DNA of 64,000 nucleotides from DASSBQ01 sp040981125 (GTDB lineage: Bacteria > Nitrospirota > Nitrospiria > Nitrospirales > Nitrospiraceae), in assembly GCA_040981125.1 (NCBI GenBank), contig JANRMQ010000003.1:186001-250000 (forward strand), given 5' to 3'. A model generated the notes under the pieces. It did not search any database. It was given only the letters and a program-made list of their open reading frames with translations, and was not told the origin of the DNA. Each line of letters opens with the position of its first letter. The first letter of the stretch is position 1. Positions 25,687-34,987 of this stretch are shown piece after piece. Both the position numbers and the translations under genes were made by a program.

Positions 25687-28600
25687 TCAATGGGCCTCTT
25701 GGGTCCGCGCATGAGCGGGTATGGCTTTGGTTTGCGCGGGTCGGACATGCGCCTCGCCATCATTCGACGGCGTGGGACCGGCCGGCGGTGGTCCTTCGGA
25801 CTTGGGATGGCCGCCACGATGCGCAAGCTTTTCCACGACGGAGAAGGCGACCGGAATCAAAAATATCGCAATAAAACTCGCGGCCAGCATTCCTCCGATG
25901 ACTGCAATCCCCAGCAGGATGCGGCCATGCGCTCCCGATCCGCTCGACAAGGCAAGCGGTACGACGCCCAGGATGAACGCGAACGATGTCATCAGAATGG
26001 GTCGCAGGCGGAGACGGGCGGCCGTGAGGGCCGCGTCGGTGACCGATTGTCCCTTTTCATATTCGATCTTGGCAAATTCCACGATGAGGATCGCATTCTT
26101 GGCGGAGAGGCCGATCAACATGACCAGGCCGATTTGGGTAAAGACGTCGTTCTCCAATCCGAGGGCCCATAACGCGCCGAACGCGCCGAACACGGCGATC
26201 GGCGTGCACAGCAACACGCTGAACGGCAAGGCCCAACTCTCGTACTGCGCCGCCAGAATAAGGAACACGAACAGCAGAGAGAATCCGAAGATCACGCTCG
26301 CGGGCACCCCCTCGGCTGCAACTTTTTCCTGAAAGGACATCCCGATGTAGTCATAGCCCATCTCGCGCGGCATCGTTTCCGCAAACACCTCTTCCAGCGC
26401 CTTCATCGCCTGGCCCGAACTGTAGCCCGGCTTCGCCGAAACAAATAATTGCGCGGACCGATATTCGTTATAGCGCATGGTAAACTCAGGCCCTGATGTT
26501 CGTTCCATTGAGACGAGTGTCGAGAGAGGCACCATGGTACCGGATGCATTCTGCACGTAGAATTGTCCGACCTGCTCCGCAGCGGTCCGAAATTCGCCTT
26601 CGGCTTGGACGTAGACCTGCCACACCCGTCCGAAACGGTTGAAATAATTCACCATCACGCCCCCCATGAACGCCTGGAGGGTCTGATAGACATCGCCGAG
26701 ATTGACGCCTTGCTTCAAGACCTTGTCACGGTCCACTCGTGCAAAGACTTGCGGGACGCTGGGAATGAATGTCGTTTGGACCGAGCTGATTTCGGGGCGC
26801 TGACGGGCTGCTTCGATGAACTTCTCCGTGTTCTGGGCGAGAAAGGCGACGTCTTTGCCTGAACGGTCTTCAAGGACGAACGACACGCCGCCGGAGGTGC
26901 CGACACCCGGGATCGCCGGCGGCGGAAAGAGAAACGCTTGGGCTCCGGGCAACTCCGCCAATTCCTTGTTGACATTCTTGAAGAGCGCCGGAAGCTTTTC
27001 CTCCGGTTTGGTTCGCTCCTCCCACGGAGCCAGCGTCACGAAGAAAAACGCGTTATAGGTCGTATTCACTGTGCTGAGGAGGCTGAAGCCGATAATGGCC
27101 GAGGAATACTGCACGCCGGGAGTGCGGTTCAGGATCTCCTCTATTTTCTTACAGATCTCATCCGTGCGTTGGAGAGAAGAGGCCACCGGGAGCTGCACGT
27201 TCAAATACACATAGCCCTGGTCTTCGAGCGGCAAAAACCCGCTTGGAAGACGCATCCCGAAAAAGCCGGCGGCAATAGCCATGACGGCCAGGAAGACCAT
27301 CGACCGGCCGGCTTTGCGCATAAGGTGACCGCAGACCGTGATGTACCCGTCGGTTGCGCGACCGAACCATTTATTGAACCAGCCGAAAAACAGACCCAGG
27401 GGGCCTCGGCCCGGTCGCTTCGGTCGCAATAACAAACTCGCAAGTGCCGGGCTCAATGTGAGGGCGTTGAATGCTGAAATCACCACGGATAATGCGATCG
27501 TGACGGCAAACTGCTGATAGAGCCTTCCCGTTATTCCGGGGATGAAGGCAGTCGGCACGAACACCGCGGCCAAGATCAAGGCAATCGCCACTACCGGACC
27601 GGACACCTCCTCCATCGCTTTGAAGGTCGCCTCCTTCGGCGTCATGCCATGCTCGATATGGTGTTCAACCGCTTCGACCACCACGATCGCGTCATCCACG
27701 ACCAGTCCAATGGCGAGCACCAGGCCCAACAGAGAGAGCGTATTGATCGAGAATCCGAGCATGGGGAAGAGCATGAATGTGCCGATGAGCGAGACCGGCA
27801 CGGCCAGCAGAGGAATTAACGTGGCGCGCCAGCCCTGCAAGAAGATGAAGACCACGATGATGACAAGGACCAGCGCTTCGCCCAGGGTATGTACGATTTC
27901 ATTGATCCCTTCCCGGACCGCCAAGGTCGTGTCGAGCGAGACCGCGTACTCCAGGTCCGCCGGGAATCGCTCCTTCATTTCGTCCATCAGCTTCTTCGCC
28001 CGGTCCATGGTATCGATCGCGTTCGAGCCGGGAATTTGATAGATGGCCACGATCGCGGCGGGCTTTCCGTTCAGGCGGCTCTTGTTCGTGTACATCTGCG
28101 AGCCCAGTTCGATCCGAGCCACGTCCTTGAGCCGCACGATTGAACCGTCGGCATTGGCTCGCACGACGATCTGCTCGAACTCTTCCTTGCTGAGCAGCCG
28201 ACCTTGCGCCCGAACCGTGTAGGTAAACTCTTGTCCCGCCGGAACCGGCTCGGCGCCGATTTGCCCGGCCGGGTTCACCGTATTTTGCTTCTTAATCGCA
28301 TCGAGAATCTCGGGCACTGTGACTCCGAGCTTGGCCAGCACATCCGGCCGCACCCAAAACCGCATGGCATACTGCCCGGCTCCGAAGATCGACACTTGGC
28401 CGACTCCGGGGACACGCGTCATCGGATCATTGATATTGATGTAGGCGTAGTTGTTCAGCCACAGGTCGTTATAGGTGCCGTTGGGTGAGTAGAGGGAAAA
28501 GAGCGCAAGCGGGCTCGTCGTGGATTTCTTCGTCGTGACGCCATAGTTCCTCACTTCCTGCGGCAATTGCGATTCCGCCTGCATGTATCGCATCTGTGTC

Positions 28601-28917
28601 AGGATCTGATCGTCATTGGCCCTCGTGTTGATATCGAAGTTCACCCGGAGCGTCATCTGCCCGTTGCTGGCGTTCACCGAGTACATGTACAGCATGTTGT
28701 CGACACCGCTCACCTGCTGTTCGATCGGGGTGGCGACCGACTGCTCAAGGGTGACGGCGTCTGCGCCGACATAGGTGGCTTGCAGCAATATTTCGGGCGG
28801 CGCGATGTTGGGAAATTGCGCAATCGGGAGCTGGACCATGGCGACGATGCCGAGAATCGTCATGATGATCGAGATGACCATCGCAACGATCGGCCGATTG
28901 ATGAAGAATTTCGCCAT
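25687..28917 (-). CDS. RND multidrug efflux transporter, HAE-1 (AcrB/MexB) type
   Basis: 1076 residues, inner membrane with a large periplasmic part. The N-terminus FFINRPIVAMVISIIMTILG, the paired aspartates in GLVVDDAIVVVEAVEHHIEHG (TM4) and the lysine in GLSAKNAILIVEFA (TM10) form the proton relay of AcrB-type pumps. The length and the second half starting FLAVMAIAAGFFG fit HAE-1, which exports drugs, detergents and other hydrophobic compounds rather than metals. It sits 55 bases after the adaptor gene. Substrate unknown. Confidence 0.93.
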   Translation of the reverse strand: MAKFFINRPIVAMVISIIMTILGIVAMVQLPIAQFPNIAPPEILLQATYVGADAVTLEQSVATPIEQQVSGVDNMLYMYSVNASNGQMTLRVNFDINTRANDDQILTQMRYMQAESQLPQEVRNYGVTTKKSTTSPLALFSLYSPNGTYNDLWLNNYAYININDPMTRVPGVGQVSIFGAGQYAMRFWVRPDVLAKLGVTVPEILDAIKKQNTVNPAGQIGAEPVPAGQEFTYTVRAQGRLLSKEEFEQIVVRANADGSIVRLKDVARIELGSQMYTNKSRLNGKPAAIVAIYQIPGSNAIDTMDRAKKLMDEMKERFPADLEYAVSLDTTLAVREGINEIVHTLGEALVLVIIVVFIFLQGWRATLIPLLAVPVSLIGTFMLFPMLGFSINTLSLLGLVLAIGLVVDDAIVVVEAVEHHIEHGMTPKEATFKAMEEVSGPVVAIALILAAVFVPTAFIPGITGRLYQQFAVTIALSVVISAFNALTLSPALASLLLRPKRPGRGPLGLFFGWFNKWFGRATDGYITVCGHLMRKAGRSMVFLAVMAIAAGFFGMRLPSGFLPLEDQGYVYLNVQLPVASSLQRTDEICKKIEEILNRTPGVQYSSAIIGFSLLSTVNTTYNAFFFVTLAPWEERTKPEEKLPALFKNVNKELAELPGAQAFLFPPPAIPGVGTSGGVSFVLEDRSGKDVAFLAQNTEKFIEAARQRPEISSVQTTFIPSVPQVFARVDRDKVLKQGVNLGDVYQTLQAFMGGVMVNYFNRFGRVWQVYVQAEGEFRTAAEQVGQFYVQNASGTMVPLSTLVSMERTSGPEFTMRYNEYRSAQLFVSAKPGYSSGQAMKALEEVFAETMPREMGYDYIGMSFQEKVAAEGVPASVIFGFSLLFVFLILAAQYESWALPFSVLLCTPIAVFGAFGALWALGLENDVFTQIGLVMLIGLSAKNAILIVEFAKIEYEKGQSVTDAALTAARLRLRPILMTSFAFILGVVPLALSSGSGAHGRILLGIAVIGGMLAASFIAIFLIPVAFSVVEKLAHRGGHPKSEGPPPAGPTPSNDGEAHVRPAQTKAIPAHARTQEAH

Positions 28918-28972
28918 GACGCGTTCGAGCTCTCAATGCCGGGTAAGGGAGCGGACGATCACTGGCGGGGCA

Positions 28973-30115
28973 TTATGTTTTCTCAACGGGCGGCTCCGGT
29001 ATGTCTTTCTTCGGACTCACCGCCATGCCGGCTTTTAATTTTTGCAGGCCTTCCACCACCACCAGATCCCCGGCCTTAAGGCCTTCCTCGATGATCCACA
29101 GGCTTCCGACTCGCTCTCCGACTTTGACGGGCTGAATCTCCACTTTATTATCAGCGGTCACGACGGCGACTTGATGCCCGCCTTGTAACTCGCTCACCGC
29201 ACGCTGAGGAACCAACAGCGCGCCGCGTTTAGTGTGCGTCGAAACCCGGAGCCGGGCAAACTGCCCAGGACGAAGAATGTTGCCCGGATTAGGAAACCGA
29301 GCCGCGAGGCGAATCGTGCCGGTCTTCACATCGACCTGCCGGTCCGCTATAAAAAATTCGCCTTTTTCCGGATAGACGGTGCCGTCCGCGAGCAACAACT
29401 CCAGATTGGGTTGTTGCTCTTCTCGATTCGTGTACGCTTGTCGGAGCTTCCCGGCATATTTGAGATATTCTTGCTCGCTGATACTGACGTATACACGAAT
29501 CGGATCGAGCGAGGACATTGAGGCGAGCTCATCTCCGGGTCCGACCAGGTCTCCGATTTGTCCCTTTGCGATCCCGACGACACCGTCGATCGGCGCGACG
29601 ATCTTAGAGAAGCTCAGGTTGAGTTCCGCTTGTTCGACGGCGGCCTTGGCGGATGCCACTGACGCGGTGGCGGCGATATTAGCCTGAATGGAGTCGTCCA
29701 GTTCCTTTTGACTGATCGCGCCTCCCTCGGCGAGCGGCCTATCGCGTTTGACGTCCAGTTCCGTTTTGACGAGCTGCGCCTTTGCCTTCGCCCACTCGCC
29801 CTTCGCCTGATCCAAGGCCGCTTGAAACTTCCTCGGGTCTATTTCGAATAAGACGTGACCTTTCTGTACGAATGCGCCTTCGTTATAGTTTTGTTTCATC
29901 AAATAGCCGTTGACCTGGGCCTTGATGATCGCATTCACCATGCCGTCAGTCGTTCCGACAGCTTCGGAGTAGATCGGCACATCCTTTTGAATCACGTCTA
30001 CAACCGCTACCTGGGGGGTAGACTGCACCGCAGTGGAAGAGGCCTCCTGTTTACAGCCGGTTCCGATTGTCGTCAGGAGGCTTGCCACGAGAAGGGCCCA
30101 GAACAAGCTCAACAT
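28973..30115 (-). CDS. RND efflux periplasmic adaptor (membrane fusion protein)
   Basis: 380 residues with lipobox GTGC (Cys21). It has the standard order of barrel-sandwich half (VNAIIKAQVNGYLMKQNYNEGAFVQKGHVLFEIDP), helical hairpin (about 95-165), second lipoyl half (LSFSKIVAPIDGVVG), beta barrel and membrane-proximal domain (VPQRAVSELQGGHQVAVV). It links the RND pump to the outer-membrane channel. First gene of the efflux operon; the palindrome at 30270 is its only recognisable control site. Confidence 0.92.
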   Translation of the reverse strand: MLSLFWALLVASLLTTIGTGCKQEASSTAVQSTPQVAVVDVIQKDVPIYSEAVGTTDGMVNAIIKAQVNGYLMKQNYNEGAFVQKGHVLFEIDPRKFQAALDQAKGEWAKAKAQLVKTELDVKRDRPLAEGGAISQKELDDSIQANIAATASVASAKAAVEQAELNLSFSKIVAPIDGVVGIAKGQIGDLVGPGDELASMSSLDPIRVYVSISEQEYLKYAGKLRQAYTNREEQQPNLELLLADGTVYPEKGEFFIADRQVDVKTGTIRLAARFPNPGNILRPGQFARLRVSTHTKRGALLVPQRAVSELQGGHQVAVVTADNKVEIQPVKVGERVGSLWIIEEGLKAGDLVVVEGLQKLKAGMAVSPKKDIPEPPVEKT

Positions 30116-30245
30116 GCTAGATAACTTCCGTACGAGGATTCATACAGTTATACGGCTCTGGCTCGAAGTCAGAGCGGCCGGCAAGACAAACCCATCGAGT
30201 AGCTGCCGAGCCGTCGCGACGAGAGGAATTTGCCTGCCGGTTCTT

Positions 30246-30285
30246 AGCATAGGAACGAGGATACAGGAACTGTCAAAACTGACAG
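30246..30285 (-). promoter_or_regulatory. Palindromic operator (exact copy) upstream of the efflux operon
   Basis: Bases 30270-30285 read CTGTCA-AAAC-TGACAG, 155 bases before the adaptor start. On the minus strand TATGCT (30251 to 30246, four of six -10 bases) starts 26.5 bp from the centre, closer than at the other sites, so the promoter call is weaker. The rest of the 391-base gap from 30116 to 30506 shows no gene I can support. Confidence 0.6.
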
Positions 30286-30506
30286 GTCCCGACATGATGG
30301 GTGATGCGATGCCGCCGACATATCCTAGCTAAATCCTCTTACGCCTCTTCGAGCACGCCAAGCGCGCCGCTCCTCGCGAGCAGCACAATCAGAAGAGGAC
30401 GATGGTCTGTCTACCCGGGCGGGTCGGTCCGGGCAGAAGTGACAGTGGAATTGAGGAACGCCGCGGTCAATGAGAAGAGGGAAGCGGGCGAGGATCCAAG
30501 CGAGCT

Positions 30507-31166
30507 TTAGTGAAACTGCGGTGGGGGAAAGATCAGGCCTTGCTTCATGGCAAACTGAAGCAAATCCGCATTGTTCTTGAGCTGGAAGTCCTCCATAAGA
30601 CGATATTTGTGAAAAGCAATGGTTCTTGGCTTGACGCCGAGCACCGAACCTACTTCCTTCATGGAAAATCCCTCCGCCAGGAGTTGCAGGACTTCTCGCT
30701 GCCTTATGGTTAACTTTTCTCCCGTTGATCTTTCGGAGGAGAGCCGGACAAACGACTGCGGCTGTCCTTGCGTGATGAGGGGGGTCACGTAGGAACGCCC
30801 GCAGAGAGCCTCGTGGATGGCGTGAAACAGTTCCGAAGCCGCCGAGCTTTTGAGCAGATATCCCGATCCTCCAAGGCGTAGGGCCTGGCGGGCCACGTCA
30901 GGATCTTCGTTGACCGTCAAGAAAATCAGTTTCACATAAGGCATCGTTTTCTTCAGCTGCATGGCCGCGTCCAAGCCGTTGAGCAGCGGCATGGCAATAT
31001 CCATCACGACAACATCGGGCTTGAGCTTTGGACAGATATCGAGCAGGTCACGGCCATTCGAGACGGTACCCACCACCTCGTGTTGCGCGCCAAGTAATCG
31101 CTGAAACGCTTCCCGCAATAAACCGTGGTCTTCTGCAATCACCACTCGTGAACGATACCCAGGCAT
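30507..31166 (-). CDS. NarL/FixJ-type response regulator
   Basis: 219 residues. Receiver domain (about 6-125): acidic pair AED near the start, phosphoacceptor Asp56 in VVMDIAMPL, Thr in IFLTVNEDP and Lys in YLLKSS. LuxR-type DNA-binding domain (about 150-212): LTIRQREVLQLLAEGFSMKEVGSVL and PRTIAFHKYRLM. A transcription factor, likely phosphorylated by the kinase at 32273 or that at 9000. Ribosome site GGAAGGAGTGACC precedes ATG 31166. Confidence 0.9.
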   Translation of the reverse strand: MPGYRSRVVIAEDHGLLREAFQRLLGAQHEVVGTVSNGRDLLDICPKLKPDVVVMDIAMPLLNGLDAAMQLKKTMPYVKLIFLTVNEDPDVARQALRLGGSGYLLKSSAASELFHAIHEALCGRSYVTPLITQGQPQSFVRLSSERSTGEKLTIRQREVLQLLAEGFSMKEVGSVLGVKPRTIAFHKYRLMEDFQLKNNADLLQFAMKQGLIFPPPQFH

Positions 31167-31598
31167 AGGGTCACTCCTTCCGAATTAGCTCAAACCTTGT
31201 GAGCAGAATGGCGATTCTTCCGGCAGTTGCTCCAATAAATCCCTGTAGCTCCCTTGGAGGCCCTTAAGTAGGGTCTAAGGGTGCACTAAAATCGGTTCAT
31301 AAAGCAAGAAAAACTCCCCTCTGCCATCGTTGCATCTTGGATGCCTTCCTTGGTATGCGCCCGTACAGATACTCCAACTTATTGACAAGAAAAGTTTATC
31401 CCGCCAGGTGTGTTCCCGGGTGCTGTCACGATGCTGCTATGAAATGGTTTTTCCACCACCGGTGGTGCGCTGAATCCACCACCGGCAAGATCCAGGGACG
31501 GCACGATACCCCGCATTATTCATGACGGTTCGCCGCGAACGTGGGAAAGGTGCGTCCCGGCGCGCCTGGGAGGTCGGGACAACGGACTGCCGCCGGTT
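31167..31598. other. Intergenic region of 432 bases with two short inverted repeats
   Basis: No supported gene. CCCTTA-N9-TAAGGG at 31261-31281 lies about 95 bases before the NarL-type regulator and could be its operator. A perfect 14-base palindrome CACCACCGGTGGTG at 31454-31467 is followed by a repeat of CCACCACCGG starting at 31476. The 62-codon open frame on the plus strand (31337-31525) has no ribosome site or recognisable content. Confidence 0.4.
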
Positions 31599-32033
31599 CT
31601 AGGAGCGGCTTGTAATGTTAAATCGGAGACTGGGAGAAATGAACGGTTGACTCTTCAGCACGGCGTGAAGAGATCGAAGCAAATCCGACGCCATGGTCGC
31701 TTTGAGGACATATCCCAGCGCACCCACATTCAATGCCTCATGGACAAAATCAGGATCCTCGTGAACGGTCAAGAACACGATCTTGGCTCGGGAGCCGGAT
31801 GCTTTGAGCCGGCGGGCAACCTCAAAACCATCGACTTCCGGCATCGTGATGTCAAGTGTGATCACATCCGGATCCAGTTCGGCCGCCACCGGCACTATAG
31901 CGGCGCCGCTTCGCACGGTTCCGACAACCTCGAACTCGGATGCCAGAATCTGGCACTCCGTGTCGAGGATGATTTGATGATCATCCGCCAAGAGCACGCG
32001 CGGGACATTGGGTTTGGTGGTCTCTGTCAGCAT
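31599..32033 (-). CDS. Receiver-only response regulator
   Basis: About 144 residues consisting of a receiver domain only: RVLLADDHQIILD, phosphoacceptor Asp61 in VITLDITMPEVDG, Thr in VFLTVHEDP and Lys in YVLKATMAS, then a short tail with no DNA-binding domain. The sequence is closest to NarL-type receivers, so it looks like a regulator that lost or never had its HTH. Start ATG 32033 is a choice (GGAG at 12 bases); ATGs at 32063 and 32102 are in frame, but the last would lie before the predicted transcript start. It may act as a phosphate sink or by protein contact between the kinase and the NarL regulator. Confidence 0.8.
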   Translation of the reverse strand: MLTETTKPNVPRVLLADDHQIILDTECQILASEFEVVGTVRSGAAIVPVAAELDPDVITLDITMPEVDGFEVARRLKASGSRAKIVFLTVHEDPDFVHEALNVGALGYVLKATMASDLLRSLHAVLKSQPFISPSLRFNITSRS

Positions 32034-32130
32034 GGAGTCGGACGACTCCAATTCACGTTTCATTCGGTGCGTCGGCGCTGAAGCGTTCGGAATTTCCGTC
32101 ATTCCTAACAGACTTTCAGTTGCCGTGAAG

Positions 32131-32146
32131 CTGTCAGTTTTGACAG
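32131..32146 (-). promoter_or_regulatory. Palindromic operator (exact copy) between the kinase and the receiver-only regulator
   Basis: CTGTCA-GTTT-TGACAG, about 98 bases upstream of ATG 32033. On the minus strand only poor -10 candidates (TAGGAA near 32107) lie at the usual 31-bp distance. It places a signalling gene inside the putative regulon. Confidence 0.6.
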
Positions 32147-32272
32147 GTCGAGAAAGTTTTTGGATGAGGCCGGTGAAGAGAACCGTTGTGCGAACACAAC
32201 GTAGAGCAGCGATGCACACACTTCATTTTGCAATCGTGCGTCAGGTTGCCTGGATTGAAGCGGGATCTATGT

Positions 32273-33379
32273 CTAAGGAATGGGGACCGTCGCCTTGATA
32301 CGGACGCCGCACGAAGAGGTGTGGAGCGAAAGACTGCCGTGCACGAGGCGGAGACGCTCCCGCATGCTGACGAGCCCCAAGCCGTGATAGCCGGTATGGG
32401 TAGTCGGGGCGAATCCGTGGCCGTTATCACAGATCGACAGATTGATCATGTTCTCGTCACAGGTCATCTTCATGCGGATTTTGCTGGCGCTGCTGTGTTT
32501 AAGCGCGTTGGTCAGAGATTCTTGCGCGACGCGATACAGGCACAACGAGATGTCCTGTGGGAGGCCGATCGGCGCATCGCACAATGCAACCATAATGTGA
32601 CACCGCTTCCGCTCGTTTAATTCGCGGCACAGCCGTTTCAAGCATGTGACCAGTCCCAACTGTTCCAGCTTGGTGGGATGGAGCCTATGGCATAACGCAT
32701 GGATTTCCGAGGAGATGCCTTTCACCTCATCGGAGATCTCGGTGATTTTTGTGAGCCATCTCTCGGATGAAACAGGCAGTATTTGTTGGAGGAATTCAAG
32801 GCGGACGGCCATGAGGGCCAGTCGCTGGCTTGTATCGTCGTGCAACTCACGGGCGATTCGACGACGTTCCGCTTCTTGCGTACTGATCAATCGGCCGCTC
32901 AATTCACGAAGCTGCCGTTCAATTTCTTTCTGCCCCGTGAGATCCAACATGATTCCATTCAGGACCCGAGCGCCGCTCGGTTTCCTGGCTATGAGAACGG
33001 TATCGTGCAACCACACCGGCTGACCGTTCGCCGACACAAGCCGATACTCGAGCTCATACCCCAGCTTTCCGTTCGATTTCTTCTCCGTCTGCTCAAGGAC
33101 ATCCGACCGATCCTCCGAATGTAGGCGCCGTTCCCAAAATCCCCGTTCCGACCATCGACTCAAAGGGAACCCGAACAAGCGTTCCGCTGGGGGGCTGATA
33201 TAGGTAAAGGCCCGTCGCTCAAGGTCCGCCTGCCACATGATCACGCCGGCTCTGGCCATGAGTTGAGTGGAGGTTCGCGACGCAGGTAGGGATCGAGGAC
33301 GGTGCAAGGCGGATTCGGGACCGGCCATCTCATCGAGGGTCAACGCCGCGGGTCCGGGAAGTAGTCTTCTATGACGCAT
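32273..33379 (-). CDS. PAS-domain sensor histidine kinase, NarL/DegS type
   Basis: 368 residues, cytoplasmic. One PAS domain (about 45-150, ending GIMLDLTGQ), HisKA_3 with His180 in RRRIARELHDD, and HATPase (SLTNALKHSS, DNGHGFAP, GYHGLGLVSMRERL). The kinase core and the linker LSGRLIS are very like those of the kinase at 9000, which has an extra GAF domain. GAGG lies 6 bases before ATG 33379. It is first in a minus-strand series followed by the receiver-only regulator and the NarL regulator, its likely partners. Confidence 0.9.
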   Translation of the reverse strand: MRHRRLLPGPAALTLDEMAGPESALHRPRSLPASRTSTQLMARAGVIMWQADLERRAFTYISPPAERLFGFPLSRWSERGFWERRLHSEDRSDVLEQTEKKSNGKLGYELEYRLVSANGQPVWLHDTVLIARKPSGARVLNGIMLDLTGQKEIERQLRELSGRLISTQEAERRRIARELHDDTSQRLALMAVRLEFLQQILPVSSERWLTKITEISDEVKGISSEIHALCHRLHPTKLEQLGLVTCLKRLCRELNERKRCHIMVALCDAPIGLPQDISLCLYRVAQESLTNALKHSSASKIRMKMTCDENMINLSICDNGHGFAPTTHTGYHGLGLVSMRERLRLVHGSLSLHTSSCGVRIKATVPIP

Positions 33380-33395
33380 GCGGCCCTCGCCAATA

Positions 33396-33426
33396 TACTA
33401 GTCTCATATCGAAAATCTACTAGTCT
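33396..33426. repeat. Direct repeat TACTAGTCT, two copies 22 bp apart, upstream of the kinase gene
   Basis: TACTAGTCT occurs at 33396-33404 and 33418-33426, start to start 22 bases, two helical turns. Each holds the palindrome ACTAGT. A minus-strand -10 candidate TATATT (33397 to 33392) touches the proximal copy, and the kinase start is 17 bases from it. This looks like a binding site for a regulator of the kinase gene, perhaps its own response regulator. The 244 bases to the pfk stop hold nothing else I can support. Confidence 0.5.
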
Positions 33427-33670
33427 TGACCATAGAAAGTACGGCCTTTATACAGCAACAGCCCAAAGAAGTCCCCCCATTTCGCGACAAACAGAGAAAA
33501 AAGTTCCGATGGCTCGCCGGGTAGGCGATGCTCGGTGTTCTTGGACAAGTGAATCATTCATCACTAAAAACGATGGCATCGGGGCTCTCATGATCCTCAT
33601 CCGGATTCAACCCGATCGCCTCCATGTCTCTATGTATGCGGAAATAAAGGAGTGTGAGGGTTGGATCCCA

Positions 33671-34927
33671 TCATGGACGTCGCTCATGGGCGGCCACGGA
33701 CGCAAACCGTTCCCGAAACGAGTCGGGTGAGAGACCGACCACGGCGGCACAGCGTCCGAGCTGTTCCCTCTCTTCAAAGTCCACATGGTCCAGGCGGATC
33801 ATATAGCGCCGCGCGATCCGATACGACTCGGCTGCGATATCGACCATTCGGACTCTGGTTCGCTGGGTGACCGGATCGAGAATGGTATCGAAAGGAATCG
33901 GTGCAAAAGTCCCGTTGACGACTGAGACCATGGCGCCTGTGCCGCCCGCCATCAAGAAGTCGGCGGCGCAGTAGCCGAGATCCCGGCAATATTCCATATC
34001 GAATGGAATGGGATCCGCGCATCGCAACTCGAACCCGATATCCTTGAGCCGGATCGTCGGGGCCAGTCCATAAGGGGCCAACCGCTTGAGCACTTCTTCT
34101 TTCAGGGCCCGGCCAAGGTCAAGATCGGCCAACTCGACATGGCCGTGTTCATCGCGCGAAACTGAGGCCAGGGCTGCGAAATCATCGGGATTCATGATTT
34201 CTGCGAGCCCCTCGGCGATAACAGCCACTCCGTCCTCGTGGCCCTCGCTCAGTCGTTTGATAATCGCGCCCGCGAGAATGTCGGCGACATTCGCCAATCG
34301 GACGGGGCGTTCCTGAAACTCCTCCGGAATCAGCGTGAGTGTGGCTCCGGCAGCTTTGCCGATTCCTAAGGCGAGATGACCGGCCTTGCGCCCCATGGCG
34401 ACGACAAAGAACCAATGCGCAGTGGTCCGCGCATCCTCAAGGATGATCTGGACGGCATGCGTCCCCCAGTGCCGGGCTGTCTGAAAGCCGAAGGTCGGCA
34501 CCCCGGGCGGAAGATCAAGATCGTTATCGATCGTCTTGGGGACATGGACGACGCGCAAGCGCCCTTTCGCCGACCGTTCAAGCGTGAGCGCGGAGAAGCA
34601 GGTGTCGTCTCCACCAATCGTGATCAGCCCTGTCACCCCGAGCTGCGCGAGGCTGTTTGACACTTGATCGAGATGCAACGGATTTTTGGTCGGATTGGCA
34701 CGAGCGGTTTTCAGGAGAGAACCGCCTCGGAAGTGGAGCCGGCTGACTTGTTCAAGGGTCAGCGGCATGACTTTGCTCACATCGCCTTGCATGATCCGCT
34801 TGAAGCCTTGCTCGATGCCCAAGACCTTCCTGCCCTCCGCGAGACATCGGATCGTTGCGGCGCTGATCACGCCATTAATACCCGGCGCCGGTCCGCCGCC
34901 GACCAAGATTGCCACTGTGTCCGTCAT
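33671..34927 (-). CDS. pfp: 6-phosphofructokinase, pyrophosphate-dependent type by motif
   Basis: 418 residues. The active site shows GGDDT at 105-109 and PKTIDND at 130-136. ATP enzymes have Gly at the third position of GGDG and PGTIDND; Asp there plus the Lys in PKTIDND are the recognised marks of PPi-dependent enzymes. It interconverts fructose-6-P and fructose-1,6-bisphosphate with PPi, reversibly near equilibrium, and such enzymes can also act on sedoheptulose phosphates. GGAGGAG precedes the start. It is divergent from fba, with a shared intergenic palindrome at 34988. Phosphoryl donor is inferred from motif only. Confidence 0.88.
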   Translation of the reverse strand: MTDTVAILVGGGPAPGINGVISAATIRCLAEGRKVLGIEQGFKRIMQGDVSKVMPLTLEQVSRLHFRGGSLLKTARANPTKNPLHLDQVSNSLAQLGVTGLITIGGDDTCFSALTLERSAKGRLRVVHVPKTIDNDLDLPPGVPTFGFQTARHWGTHAVQIILEDARTTAHWFFVVAMGRKAGHLALGIGKAAGATLTLIPEEFQERPVRLANVADILAGAIIKRLSEGHEDGVAVIAEGLAEIMNPDDFAALASVSRDEHGHVELADLDLGRALKEEVLKRLAPYGLAPTIRLKDIGFELRCADPIPFDMEYCRDLGYCAADFLMAGGTGAMVSVVNGTFAPIPFDTILDPVTQRTRVRMVDIAAESYRIARRYMIRLDHVDFEEREQLGRCAAVVGLSPDSFRERFASVAAHERRP

Positions 34928-34987
34928 CGAGACTCCTCCTTTTTATGCGGTACCCTCTTCATTACCCCTCGCGCATCATTCCTCAAC

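Noticed and set aside
30301..30510. 69-codon plus-strand frame after the efflux palindrome
   Set aside because: No ribosome site, no recognisable sequence, and it ends inside the regulator gene.
31424..31440. Further copy of the palindrome (GCTGTCACGATGCTG)
   Set aside because: Only the left half matches; the right half-site is missing.
33371..33730. 119-codon plus-strand frame between the kinase and pfp
   Set aside because: It overlaps the kinase start region and the pfp end, has no ribosome site and no conserved features.
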